From assembly GCF_020360975.1 (NCBI RefSeq), contig NW_025408678.1:868001-932000 (forward strand): 64,000 nucleotides of DNA, in the 5' to 3' direction. This DNA is from Hirsutella rhossiliensis (taxonomy: Eukaryota > Ascomycota > Sordariomycetes > Hypocreales > Ophiocordycipitaceae). The position numbers and the translations under genes are program-made. Shown here in pieces: positions 25,712 through 35,546 of this stretch. A model generated the notes under the pieces. That model was not told where the DNA came from. It did no database searches and was given only the letters and a program-made list of their open reading frames with translations. Numbering within the stretch: the stretch's first letter is position 1; each line of letters begins with the position of its first letter.

Positions 25712-27640
25712 AGGTGGATGCTGGCGTTGAAGGGGTATTCATTTGGCAGGTTCGGTTAATAGCGGTTTGACGACTATACCAAATATTCGATAATGTTTCT
25801 CTTCGCCTGCGCACAGCCTTCCCCGGCTGCTTGATTCACAGGAATCCCTTGCTAGCTATTGAATGGGCCATTTCATGGGGTGTCTATTGCTGATCCGCTG
25901 CTCTTGTTCTCCGCGTCAACAGTACCTGTCGACAATAGACAGTTACGCTCGTTTCAGTCGACGTTTTGGGATGCTTCCCAACCGCCGGCTAGCAAAAGAA
26001 AGAGCCAGGGACCTTGTTTTCAGTCATGACGGTTAAAGTTAAATCAGAGGCAGCCGAGTCGGCAGTGAACATGAGACTTTCCACTGCCGCCGGATTGCGG
26101 TCCTGCTACAGCTGTCTGCACAAACTCGCGGCGGCAACTAGGAACACGAAAGACATGTCGAGGGGATTTTAACGCACTGCTCCACCAATTTACAGCTACT
26201 TCCGCAAGAGACAAAATGTTTGGTTTGCCCAGAAAATGCAGATATGAAAATGGGCTCTCTGGCAATATCCTCGACAATTCACAGCACCGTGCAAATTCAG
26301 ACTCTTTTGGCCTACTTCGTCTTCTCGCTAAGTTGCTTCAGGGCAAGTATCTTTCATGATATGAAAGCCCCATTTCAAGAGCAACCAAATATTCCGTAGT
26401 TTGGGGAGGTGGGTATGCTGTGTCGGTTCCGAGCTCGAGACGTATGTTGTTTGTCGGCGGGCAGCCTTTCTGGGCAGAGGCATCGCCACGACTTGACGGA
26501 CTGTGATCAACGACAATGGCGGTCTGATACCAGTTGTGCCTAGGTAGCTCTGAAGCCCCTTGTCAGCAATCCAAGCATCTTTCATGTGGTACGATACTCT
26601 CGGATGCTCCAAGTAGTGATTTAAATCCAAAGTCGTCCAGCGACAGCCACTTGTCGCTTCAGGATTTGTGAGCTCAGCGAAGAAACCGCGGAGACGAAAG
26701 GGAAAACGTCGTAAGGGTGACATCTGCGAAATAGGTACTTGTTAGGGGACACAAGGGCAGAGCAGGAAGCACCAGGGGGTTTCACGGGGTTTGGTGATAA
26801 ATGGGGGAAACGCACGAGTCGGGATTTGACGCCCTTTCAGAATGCATGGCCACAATTTCTCATTTTACCGTGCTCGGCAAACGGCCTGCCTCTAGTGTCA
26901 GACCGTGGTCTTGATCCTGAGCGCCATGACCAATGTCATTCTTTTGTTTTTGCAGCTCAACAGAACAGAGCTGGCGGCAGGGGTTTCCAGTGCTCAAGCA
27001 CTGACGTGGCGACCAAAGCGGAACAAAGAGGTGCAGCAAGTGTAGACACACCTGCAAACGCTTGAGCGTCAAAGGTTCTTAAGCGACTCCTCATAATAGG
27101 GCCAATTACTGCCCGATACCTCGCACTTGAGAAACCGCCAGGGGCTTTGGGAGAAAAGGGGACCGACGGTTTCTTTTTCCAGGCCATCATGTTGCCACCG
27201 TTCTTGTGGGGACTGAAGCTCGCGACTTGAAAGAGCTGTTTGTTACAGAAAAGACAGCTGTGAGGCTTGAAATTTACGGTTTTGTTTGCGATCGTTCGAG
27301 CGGCAGAGGGTTGGCGTCGAATCTTTCAAGGCAGCATCTGTTCCTCCTGGTTGTTGGCAAGCCGCCTCAATCTGCCGCAAGGTTGCCGGGATGCTCACCA
27401 GTGAGAGAAGCCGTTTTGTGGCAAAAGACAGAGGCTGGAGGGGGTTTTAGATGGTGACGGAGGCGGTACCGGAAGTCCGCTGCTGTGATTTGGCGTCGGC
27501 GAAGCTGAGCCTGAGCTCTGCCCTTGGGCCGTCGATTCTTGAACCCCAACGACCTGGAGAAAGATAGTTGCGTCTGAGATGCCGTTGTGCTTGGATTGTG
27601 GTTTCTAGTGCAGCTGCTTGGTCCATCCGGAAGTCGCCTC
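25712..27640. other. intergenic region downstream of DUR1,2, no supported gene
   Basis: Short frames on both strands (up to 131 codons) show no domain, no consistent start context and no partner exons that I can join. Composition is normal and there is no RIP signature. The DUR1,2 3' untranslated region must lie in the first few hundred bases. Confidence 0.5.
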
Positions 27641-27654
27641 AGTCAAGCCAACGC

Positions 27655-27681
27655 CGGGGGGTTGGGGGAGGAGGGGGGAGG
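27655..27681 (+). other. G-rich run able to form a G-quadruplex
   Basis: Runs of six, five, two, six and two G separated by one to three bases, about 230 bp upstream of the TATA box at 27,908. Quadruplex formation is an inference from the run pattern. Confidence 0.45.
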
Positions 27682-27907
27682 TTTCTTGCGCGTCCTACTG
27701 ATTCACAGCTCTATTCAAATCCTGTTTTCCTGCCATCGACGGCTGTCAGAGGCCCCGGTGGTCATGTGCTGGGGCAGGCGAGTGATTCACGGCACGCCGT
27801 TGCCCTCCACCTCCTTGGGGTTTGTTTTGATTTCCCCTGACTGGCGCCGGGCCGTCGACTCTGAACAGACTGCTGGGTTCCCAGGCAGCCACGCCTCCCC
27901 AGCCAAC

Positions 27908-27914
27908 TATAAAA
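27908..27914 (+). promoter_or_regulatory. TATA box (TATAAAA) of a probable promoter
   Basis: A consensus TATAAAA is followed by a strongly pyrimidine-rich stretch (27,916-27,970), as is usual at transcription starts of highly expressed fungal genes. It precedes the leader repeats and the splice signals of the candidate gene at 28,178-28,621. Confidence 0.55.
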
Positions 27915-27970
27915 ACCCCTCTTCCCCCCACCTCTCCCCGACCTGAACCTCTTCCCTCTTCACATTACCT

Positions 27971-28131
27971 CCTCTGCACACAGCAGACAGAGGCATCGCC
28001 TTTTGGCACCTCTTCCTCTGCCCACAGCAGACAGAAGCTTCATTCATCTACTTGTTACTTTCTCCGCCGCCCACCGCAGATGGAAACATCATGTCGCCAC
28101 GCCTCCTCTGCACACAGCAGACAAAGACATC
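27971..28131 (+). repeat. three imperfect copies of a 27-bp leader repeat
   Basis: CCTCTGCACACAGCAGACAG and its variants begin at 27,971, 28,015 and 28,105. The copies differ at one to four positions each. All lie between the TATA box and the first usable ATG, so they would be in the 5' leader of the transcript. Confidence 0.8.
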
Positions 28132-28177
28132 ACCCTCTACACACCAGTTGTCCGAGTTGCTGTCATAGCAGCCCGAG

Positions 28178-28621
28178 ATGTCACAGCTGCATCCAGGTAT
28201 GTCTTGACAGTCCCCTTCTATCCCTACCCTTCTCGGCCTGCTCTGCCATCTGCCAAGCGGACTCTGTCGACACAAGCCTCCCCTCGTGTCACCCGTTGCC
28301 ATCCCTCAACCATCACTTTGCAATACGAAGATGCCCTCAACCTGCTTTATGAAAGCTAACAAGAGACTTGTCCCGACAGAAAGTATTGGGTCGAAACTTT
28401 CCACAGGTACAGCCAAGGTCAAGGCAAAGGCCACGGTTATGGCTACCGTTCGAACGACCGGGAACCTGAATACGCCTTTTTCGTATGGCTCTGGCGCACT
28501 GGGTATGCTTGCATCTTCTCTTGGTTCTTTCTCTCGAGGCTTACAGCGCATTGTGCAGGAACAAATACACGCCCAAGAGAATCGTCTTCTGACTACATCG
28601 TCGATCGCTTCTGGCACCTAA
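28178..28621 (+). CDS. candidate spliced small protein, function unknown
   Basis: Proposed exons 28,178-28,196 and 28,380-28,621 give 86 residues. The intron (28,197-28,379) has a strong donor CAG|GTATGT, a perfect fungal branch sequence GCTAAC at about 28,354-28,359 and acceptor ACAG 20 bases later. Upstream stand a TATA box, a pyrimidine-rich leader and a triple repeat. The predicted protein is rich in Ser, Thr, Ala and Gly with a Gly/Ser/Leu middle (GALGMLASSLGSF). I recognise no family. A second frame through exon 2, open to about 28,823, contains no Met, and the unspliced ATG at 28,080 gives other products. So the coding frame is uncertain, and the locus could also be a non-coding transcript. 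The transcription-unit signals are stronger than the protein call. Confidence 0.35.
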
Positions 28622-28758
28622 AGGCGGCGGCCACCAAGTCGGGGCTCACAACGCCTGACGCTGACACGTGTCTGCCCTATGCCGCGCGCCAAGTAGAAGA
28701 CCTCAAACGACCACGGATATGGTCATTGAACAACAGGGTCAGACGTGGTAACTGTGGC

Positions 28759-29553
28759 TTAGACCGATGGGGAAGAGACGGAAGCGTCGAGGACGACGAG
28801 TCGACCCAACGTCGATTTGGTTGATTGCTCTTCTTTGATGGGCACCGCAAAATTCAGCAAGATATGGGAATCCGGGAGCTGCTCCTCCATGAACGACCCA
28901 GGCCGCGGCGGTATGGGAGGTCGATACGGTCCTCCTCTATCCACACCATGTCGATGATAGTCGGGTGGACGTGGTGCTTTGATAAATCTCTTCTCGCTCC
29001 TCGACGCTGCAGTTTTTTTCACAAGCCCCTTGACGACCATCCCTGCACTCTGTATCGATTTGACGCCCTGCCGTGCCCAGATTTGTGCCGGATTACATCC
29101 GGCCGGGCTCGGACACGTCAGACTTGAAAGAAACCAGGCAGCGGTTGCCTGCTCGTTTGGAAACCACCTGGGCTGGGAGCCAGATCTGATCACTATGGAC
29201 GACATTCGGAGGGTGGGCAGGCTGGGGGGAAACCGGACATCGGCTGTCCACAGCTGCTGCCCAAGCGACCTTCGCAATCGTCGCCATCCATTGGGGTGGT
29301 GGCTGCTGGGCTTTGGGAGCTTGACCTGATCATTGTTGGCGGAAGATGTGAAACGTGACGACAACGGAGACAACGGCCAGTGGGAGTTGGGCAACGGGAG
29401 GCCGGGCTCTTTCTGGTGCATGATAGACCTGTCACCACCTCGTGCATCACGGCAACGAATCTCTCGGGAGCAGCCTTTATAACACGCACCAGTAATGCGG
29501 TTATTGGAGATGGTGGCAGTTTGGCCTAGTCTAGTGTTATCGAAATGCGACAT
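28759..29553 (-). CDS. hypothetical protein, 264 codons
   Basis: An ATG-started frame with no interruption encodes a basic, Pro/Ser/Arg-rich protein. It has no signal peptide, no membrane segment and no domain I know. The C-terminal quarter includes a PPIPPRPGSF stretch and ends in a hydrophobic/Ser tail. Its 3' end overlaps the far end of the alternative exon-2 frame of the opposite-strand candidate, so at most one of these two frames is likely to be real over 28,759-28,823. It could be a chance open frame in GC-rich DNA. No intron or promoter signal supports it directly. Confidence 0.3.
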   Translation of the reverse strand: MSHFDNTRLGQTATISNNRITGACYKGCSREIRCRDARGGDRSIMHQKEPGLPLPNSHWPLSPLSSRFTSSANNDQVKLPKPSSHHPNGWRRLRRSLGQQLWTADVRFPPSLPTLRMSSIVIRSGSQPRWFPNEQATAAWFLSSLTCPSPAGCNPAQIWARQGVKSIQSAGMVVKGLVKKTAASRSEKRFIKAPRPPDYHRHGVDRGGPYRPPIPPRPGSFMEEQLPDSHILLNFAVPIKEEQSTKSTLGRLVVLDASVSSPSV

Positions 29554-31090
29554 TGGAGGAATATCTCAGCCTGTTGCAACAAGTTTAATCTTCAAGCTAC
29601 TATGGTGACATTCAAGGTTGTATGGCCGAATTCGGTGGGAGATGGCATATTGTAAAGGACTATTGAGGCAGATGGACTTGTTCTGTTCTACATGCGCTCA
29701 TATATAAATGAAATTTGGCGTTGTAGCAAGCATGGCGTCCGAATGTTTCAGTCACCATTTTACTCGTTTATTAAAAGTCTTGATTATGTCGGCAAACAAG
29801 ATCATAACCAACGCCGTCGAGTGTCAACGGCTTGGAGACATTGAAAAGTTACAGCCCTGCCCATTATGTAGTCTTCAATTGTACAATGGCTCTGCAAAAG
29901 GGTCGAGCACGCTCACGCCAAATCGCCTTGCGAGCGTGTCCGGCACCTTGCTGTCCCACTGTAGTTCCTTCGTTACCGTTGAGAGCCGGAGGGCCAGTAG
30001 GCAGCCATTCGTGTGAGAAGCTGCATTCGCTGTTCTTGCAGATCGTATTTAAAATGTGCCTCGCCCACTTGAAGCTCGCGTGCAGATTTCGTCTCACATC
30101 AATGTGACGTCGTTGACTTGCTTCTCACGGCGAGGTCATCGTGTCTCCGAGTCAGCAATGTCCATGGTAGGCTGAGTGTGATGGTCAAGAAGCGGTTTGA
30201 CGCCGTCAACTTGAACGAACGGCGCATGTATGGCACGAGCTATTGGAGTAAATTCCTCTAATGCCCAACAGACCTTTCCTACAGCCTCAACCGTCTATGA
30301 GACTCATGTTGATGCAATTGTAGAAGGACTCAATAGCGCCGTAGTAATCCGCATTCCAGACAGACTAAGCGCCGTCTCCTATTTGTGATGTGGCACACGT
30401 ACTTTGAGCAACAGCTCACTTATTTGCACATCTGGCGGAAGGCGGACTTCTATCTCTTGGAATCAATCTATTTGGGCCAAGTGCGTAGGCTTTCACGACA
30501 ATTCCTTTGCACGCCTTGCCCGATTCATATCCGGTGTGGTCATTCACGACTCATGATCCGAATTCTATTTTACACTGTATTTGCAAGGGGATCGTCCAGC
30601 CCGTGTCTAACAAACGACCGTGGCGCGTTCGTATGCTGCGTGTATAACAAAGTCCCTGGCACGGGTAGCAAAGGAGGCATTTGCGTGCAGGGGAGAGTGC
30701 GAGGCGCAATGCCATGATCGATAAGAAGAGCTTTCCAAGCGTAAGAACTTGAAACGACACCCAAGCCAAATATATCACTGTCATGTCATCAGCTGATTTA
30801 CAAGGTATCAACCAGTGTTTCTTCCTGTCCTCGCTCGACACGGCATGTGACCACTTTGTGGCACGGGCCGAGAGTGGGATGGAAGCCGAGTTGTGCAAGA
30901 CCGTGGTCTCAGGTTTTTGAGGGGCTGCACTGCAAGAAAGCAGCACACGCACGCCCTGATGATTGGCTTCCCTCGACGATCGGTAGCAAGCGAGAACTGA
31001 AGGGATTCTATCCATCGTCTGCCGGCGGACCTCTTGGTCCAAGCTTCGAGGGCACCGAGGGCCGGGGGCGGAGCCAGGGTTGTCAAGTTT
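29554..31090. other. intergenic region, including 3' side of the FLC-like gene
   Basis: Frames of up to 163 codons (30,551-31,042, minus) look like chance openings and show no domain. The segment just below 31,091 must hold the 3' untranslated region of the FLC-like gene. I see nothing else that can be supported. Confidence 0.45.
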
Positions 31091-33028
31091 TCATGTTCCA
31101 CTGCCTCGGGCAGTAGCAGCTAGATCCTCGAGCTCCGTTGCTTTGCTGAGGTGCGCCTGCGACTTCATAAACGAAGCCCGGTCGTCGGCTATCGAATGAT
31201 AGAGTGCGTCGGGATTTTTGCGAAAGAAGGTAACCGCCGTCAAAACAATAACCATGATAAGTAGGATAAGCAGGAACACAGCGTTAAGAATGAAAAGAAT
31301 AACGCCAACGATACCAATGAAGAGCGGATGGGCGTCCAGAACGTCTGAAAAAATGAAAAGGAAAATCGCGTTGATAAAGTTAATGGCGTAGATAGCTATG
31401 TTGAACGAGTTTGTGCCTTTATCCATCCAGGGGCGAAGCACAGACGTCGCGATTAACAAGGCAGCTTCTAGAATAATCAAGCCAATAGCTTGTACAACGT
31501 TGGCCTTTTGGGCCAAGCTAACGAGAATTGCTTTGACGAGAGCGTGGCAGATAAGAGGTACGATGAAGTAATACGCCGAGGCACGAAAGTGAACATAGAG
31601 AAACCCTAGTTTGCTGAGGATTCTCGGGTTCGAGAAGAGAGTAACAGCCGGGTTCCTGTAAATCATGTCGGACTGACGGGCATTGCGAATAACGTTGGCT
31701 GCAGCCCATGCGAGACTCAAAGCTGCACCCAGGAAGATGAAGGTGGCGAGAACAACCTCGGCTGGAGAGTCGGCTTGGGTGAATTCCCAGAAGCAAAGGA
31801 TCGCTACTTGAGGGAAGCTGAAGAACATGATCCTGAGAAGGATGCCTTTAATAACTGAACGCCAGTTGGTGCGAAAGTCGAGAAACCTGTTTTCATCGAT
31901 CCAGTTTTTCTTAATGGCAAACTCGCAGAAGCCCTTGAAGCCAAAAGCGACGGTGACGAGAAGAATAACAAAGAGATATAAGAAACATATTCCAGTCATG
32001 AAGAAATTTGTAAACTCGATCTTTGACCGAAAGGCGACGCGTTTAATACCGTAGACGACATAGGCACCCGAACCCGGACTGGCGTTGGCACGCTTCTCGA
32101 TGAAAGAGCGAAAATTGTTGTCCAGAGATTGTGCTCGCGCACGATTGAGGTATCCAAGGCCAGTCGTCTTCATATCTTCAATAGATCGCTTGGCGACCTG
32201 GACGGATATGGTCGTCAGAGAGTCAAAGATGCTGGATGGCGTCCCTCCCGTGGCCCGCTGAAACCAGCTTAAGGCGGTCTGCATACAGGCAACGCGAATA
32301 ATTCCCAGAGACCATTGAAAGTTCATAGTCCAGGCCTGGGCGACTGGCGGAAGATGGACACTCGAAAGGCCAAGGATAGCCTGAGCTTGAAAGTAGCCAA
32401 ACAGCGAGAGAGAGTTGGCGGCAATGTGCGCAGCTGTGTGGGAATGGCCAAGCCCACTGGTGACGGCGGATGCCAGCATCGCCAGACCCGCGATTATGGC
32501 AGTAGCCCACTTGAGTCCAAGGAGGTTGACCGTTTTGCCGTTGGAAATCTTCGCCTCGACACAGGCAACACTCTCACTCTTGCCCTCCGAAGTCAAATTG
32601 ATAAATACCCGTGCAGTAGCATCAAGGTCGGGAATGTTATAGGCGATATTTGGGATTTGGCGAGCGGCATTTTTGTCAATGGGAACATTGAAAATGAAGG
32701 AGAGTTTCCCGGCGCTCATAGGACAGAGACCACCCAGGTCCAGGTCTCGGTCCATGTTGCAGGGATCAAGAGTCCGGCGTATAACTTGGTAGCCATATGT
32801 AAAGACAGTGAGGTCGAATAGGACCTTTCCTCGGATGGACGACGTTGCCACGATGTTGACTCTAGCACTGTCGTTACTCGGCGTATAGACGAAGTTGAAG
32901 AGCGAGGCGGAAAAGCTGGACTCTTGCTGACACATGTTGAGCGACCCGGACTCGAGAAGTCTTTCACCCGAGGAAGGCGATATGGCCTCCGAGAGGAGCA
33001 GCAGCGCAAAATTCAAGAAGGACCGCAT
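31091..33028 (-). CDS. TRP-like/flavin-carrier (FLC) family membrane protein
   Basis: An intact single-exon frame of 645 residues. Residues 1-21 look like a signal peptide. Residues about 22-165 form an ML-like lumenal domain with four cysteines (33, 90, 102, 156), including LDPCNM and GGLCPMSAGKLSF, which are typical of fungal FLC/TRP-like proteins. A polytopic region follows, with hydrophobic segments near 175-195, 341-364, 396-414, 422-445, 484-506, 511-530, 543-561 and 568-602. A short hydrophilic tail follows. Family members in yeast (Flc1-3) act in FAD transport to the ER, calcium handling and cell-wall maintenance. Which of these applies here cannot be told. The C-terminal tail is shorter than in many relatives, which often have a longer cytosolic extension. 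The start at 33,028 is chosen because it gives the signal peptide. Confidence 0.9.
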   Translation of the reverse strand: MRSFLNFALLLLSEAISPSSGERLLESGSLNMCQQESSFSASLFNFVYTPSNDSARVNIVATSSIRGKVLFDLTVFTYGYQVIRRTLDPCNMDRDLDLGGLCPMSAGKLSFIFNVPIDKNAARQIPNIAYNIPDLDATARVFINLTSEGKSESVACVEAKISNGKTVNLLGLKWATAIIAGLAMLASAVTSGLGHSHTAAHIAANSLSLFGYFQAQAILGLSSVHLPPVAQAWTMNFQWSLGIIRVACMQTALSWFQRATGGTPSSIFDSLTTISVQVAKRSIEDMKTTGLGYLNRARAQSLDNNFRSFIEKRANASPGSGAYVVYGIKRVAFRSKIEFTNFFMTGICFLYLFVILLVTVAFGFKGFCEFAIKKNWIDENRFLDFRTNWRSVIKGILLRIMFFSFPQVAILCFWEFTQADSPAEVVLATFIFLGAALSLAWAAANVIRNARQSDMIYRNPAVTLFSNPRILSKLGFLYVHFRASAYYFIVPLICHALVKAILVSLAQKANVVQAIGLIILEAALLIATSVLRPWMDKGTNSFNIAIYAINFINAIFLFIFSDVLDAHPLFIGIVGVILFILNAVFLLILLIMVIVLTAVTFFRKNPDALYHSIADDRASFMKSQAHLSKATELEDLAATARGSGT

Positions 33029-33610
33029 GGTTTTATGTCTGTTCTATATCGTCCTTGAGACGCGCGACTCGAGACTCCGCGATGCTTGAATCACTGGACA
33101 ATGGCCGTCGTCGAGCCAGTCGACGCGAGTAGCCGACGGGCGGTGCCGTTACGTCGCGGGTGGTTGCGATAGGCGAGGCGTGAAGCAGCCGGTGAACGTT
33201 AACGATGAATGTCGCTCCGGCCTCTGCGAGCGGGCGAAGGATGGGGCTTGGGCAAGCTGATCGAGCGCGTGAATTCGAGTCGTGTCACATGCACGCCGCA
33301 TGTCTCGGGGTATTAATGTTGGTTGCAGGCGATCGGCTGGGCCGGTAGCCCGGAGAACGAGTGTTAGCGAGCGAGCGAGATCGTGCCCTGCTGTTGGGGA
33401 TTCGATTTGAACAGAATGAGTGTGGAAACACGAGATGCAAGTAGACATGGAAAGACTTCCAACGCGACTCGACCCATAAAGAGCACGTAAAGTCTAATAA
33501 AATGAACAGCCACCGGGAATTGAAGATATGACCCTGTTGACCCACCTATATGTGCCGATGATAAGGGGGCTATGGTGAGAAAATCAGTCCATAAATCTGC
33601 ATAGGATTTT
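33029..33610. other. upstream region of the FLC-like gene
   Basis: GC-rich 5' flank and presumed promoter of the minus-strand gene at 31,091-33,028. Short minus-strand frames (99 and 86 codons) lack any domain. No clear TATA box was seen. Confidence 0.4.
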
Positions 33611-33923
33611 TATAGGGTCCACTTCAGGTCATTTGTCGGAGTGCCACTTCGCTTTTGTCTGCAAATGGTAGCAATTCCCGCTGGCAAGGGCGTTAGACTC
33701 AACAAGAAGAGTTAATATTAGCCTAGACAAGCAAAGATAACCACATTCTCTATTCGATTCCCAGCCATGTAGCCGACGCACTGGCAGCTTAAAGGGAACG
33801 ACCTTGTCCATGTTCTGGCCTATGCACAAGTTGGGGGCTGTATCAGCTGCCACCAGCACTCCCATAGGCATATAGGGTCCACTTCAGGTCGTTTGCCGGA
33901 GTGTCACTTTACTTTTGCCTGCA
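33611..33923 (+). repeat. pair of roughly 55-bp direct repeats 260 bp apart
   Basis: 33,611-33,666 and 33,871-33,923 share TATAGGGTCCACTTCAGGTC and then continue with about 80% identity (TTTGYCGGAGTG.CACTT..CTTTTG.CTGCA). The differences are mainly transitions. The 200-bp spacer has no gene. They could be ends of a small decayed element. Confidence 0.7.
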
Positions 33924-33956
33924 TAACATAGTGGTCTCCTCACGGATTTGCTTCCG

Positions 33957-34623
33957 TTATGATTCAACGGAGTATTGTGCTCTGGGCAGTGGATAGGTAA
34001 TGGCTCTAGCTATAAAGGAGTATACCATAGCATACTGTCCCGGCGAAGGGACAAGGTCGGCGTAGGTGCCAGCGAACCCGCCCTGCGCCGAATCACCGTT
34101 GAGATGCGTGGCGCCGCTGATGCCCGGAAGCTCGAGCAGCCGCGGCGAGTTGAGCGCCCTCGCGGCTAAGCCAATCCCCTTGGGACCCTGAACGGTTGCT
34201 GCCCTGCCGTCGCGCACGTATCGCTCGTCTTGTACGACAGACGGGTCCCTGGCGTCGGGGCCGAAGCCGAAGCCAGGGCCACCTCGTAAGAGAGCCCGCT
34301 CCACCATCGCGCCCGTCGTCAACTGTCAGGTTTTCCCGGTCCTGGGCTCTCCCGCTCCCTGCCCGCGTTGCCAGCCAGGCCCAGGCGTCGATGTTGGCCT
34401 GCGACGTGAGCACGAGCGCGTGGATATTGGCGGCGCTGGAACCGCCTAGCTCGCGGCCCTGCGCACACGGCATTTCCAGTCCGCCGATGCCAGCCTCGGT
34501 TTTAGGGTTTGGAGTATGACTTGATCCGAAATGATCGCATGGAGGGAGCTTTGAATATCTATACATGGACATAGGAAACCTAGACAGTCTCAGCAACAAA
34601 AGAACCTTGCGGTTCAGCGACAT
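33957..34623 (-). pseudogene. GMC oxidoreductase fragment
   Basis: On the minus strand a frame from 34,623 contains GRELGGSSAANIHALV followed by ANIDAWA. This is the flavin-binding GMC motif 1 region (usually GG.LGGSS..N). A second frame (34,322-33,957) contains an ARALNSPRLLELPGIS patch, which matches the GMC signature 2 region (..GA..SP.LL..SGIG). In a complete enzyme of about 600 residues these lie some 150-200 residues apart. Here the middle is mostly deleted, the two halves are in different frames, and the N-terminal dinucleotide fold and the C-terminal catalytic His region are missing. It is a relic of an FAD-dependent alcohol/aryl-alcohol/choline-type oxidase or dehydrogenase. Confidence 0.75.
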
Positions 34624-35546
34624 CCAGGCGCACAGGCATCACCGTGTCCCCTGCTCCTGTTGCCTTCGCAAATAGTAAGACGGAGGCCGGCTTGGGGTAG
34701 CTCAAGCATCGACCACGGACCTAGCAACCAGGTATACTACGACCTCCGATCTGTAGCATCCCGAAGGCCCTCATAGTCAAGGCCACCCCTATGGCGCAGG
34801 CCTTGGAAAATAGCTTTGTACAACACTCGTTTAAAGTAGTATGTATTGTACTCCACGGAGTACGGAACCCACCCACCTTTGATATGGCATTTGTGTGCAT
34901 ACATCAATACTGCGGAGCATGTAGACCTACATTCTAGCTGACTGTACATATATATGTGTGTTCGATGGAGATGACAATCAAGTCCCGTGGCGTAGCGCCG
35001 ACGTAAATCAGACATGGCGAAAAACCTACAAACCAGGCGCTGGAGCGGACTGTATGGCTTTGTGAGCTCTAGTAGGAGACGGTTTCTTGATTATAGTGAG
35101 TTTGTTCTCTTCTGCTCTTAATCTATACTGTAAGTGTATCGTACGCTTGCTCAGTCAAAAAGTCAACCAGTCTTGCTCCTTATGCCAATCTGAGAGGGCC
35201 GATTTAATATATCACATCAGGCAGAAACTGCTAAAGAATTGTATATCTGCCTGGGCCAGCGGCATTCCGCCGGTACTACACATACTTGCGCGGACGGAGT
35301 ACTTTTTTTGCATACTGTCGGCGGCGAGCTGCTCGGCAGTTCTGTTGCGGGCCAACTCCAATGCTCCTTTCGCGGTCCCCAAGCACACGCCTACCTAGCA
35401 CAACCAAGGCCATGCGTCACCTTTGGCTTACAGTGTACACAGAGGGTGCCAAATGGTTGTGCCCGTCAGATCCAACAGCCTGAAGCAGCCCGTTGTACCG
35501 CCACTAAGAGGGTGGGATATGGCGGCGATTCCTGCAAGGCTTTCTG
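34624..35546. other. intergenic, no supported gene
   Basis: Several frames of 60-103 codons overlap in all phases without recognisable domains. Composition is normal with no RIP signature. Confidence 0.4.

Noticed and set aside
27971..28131. Spaced repeats considered as a CRISPR-like array
   Set aside because: Only three imperfect copies with unequal spacing, in a eukaryotic leader, and no cas genes.
30551..31042. 163-codon minus-strand frame after the FLC-like gene
   Set aside because: No domain, and probably part of the 3' untranslated region. Composition looks non-coding.
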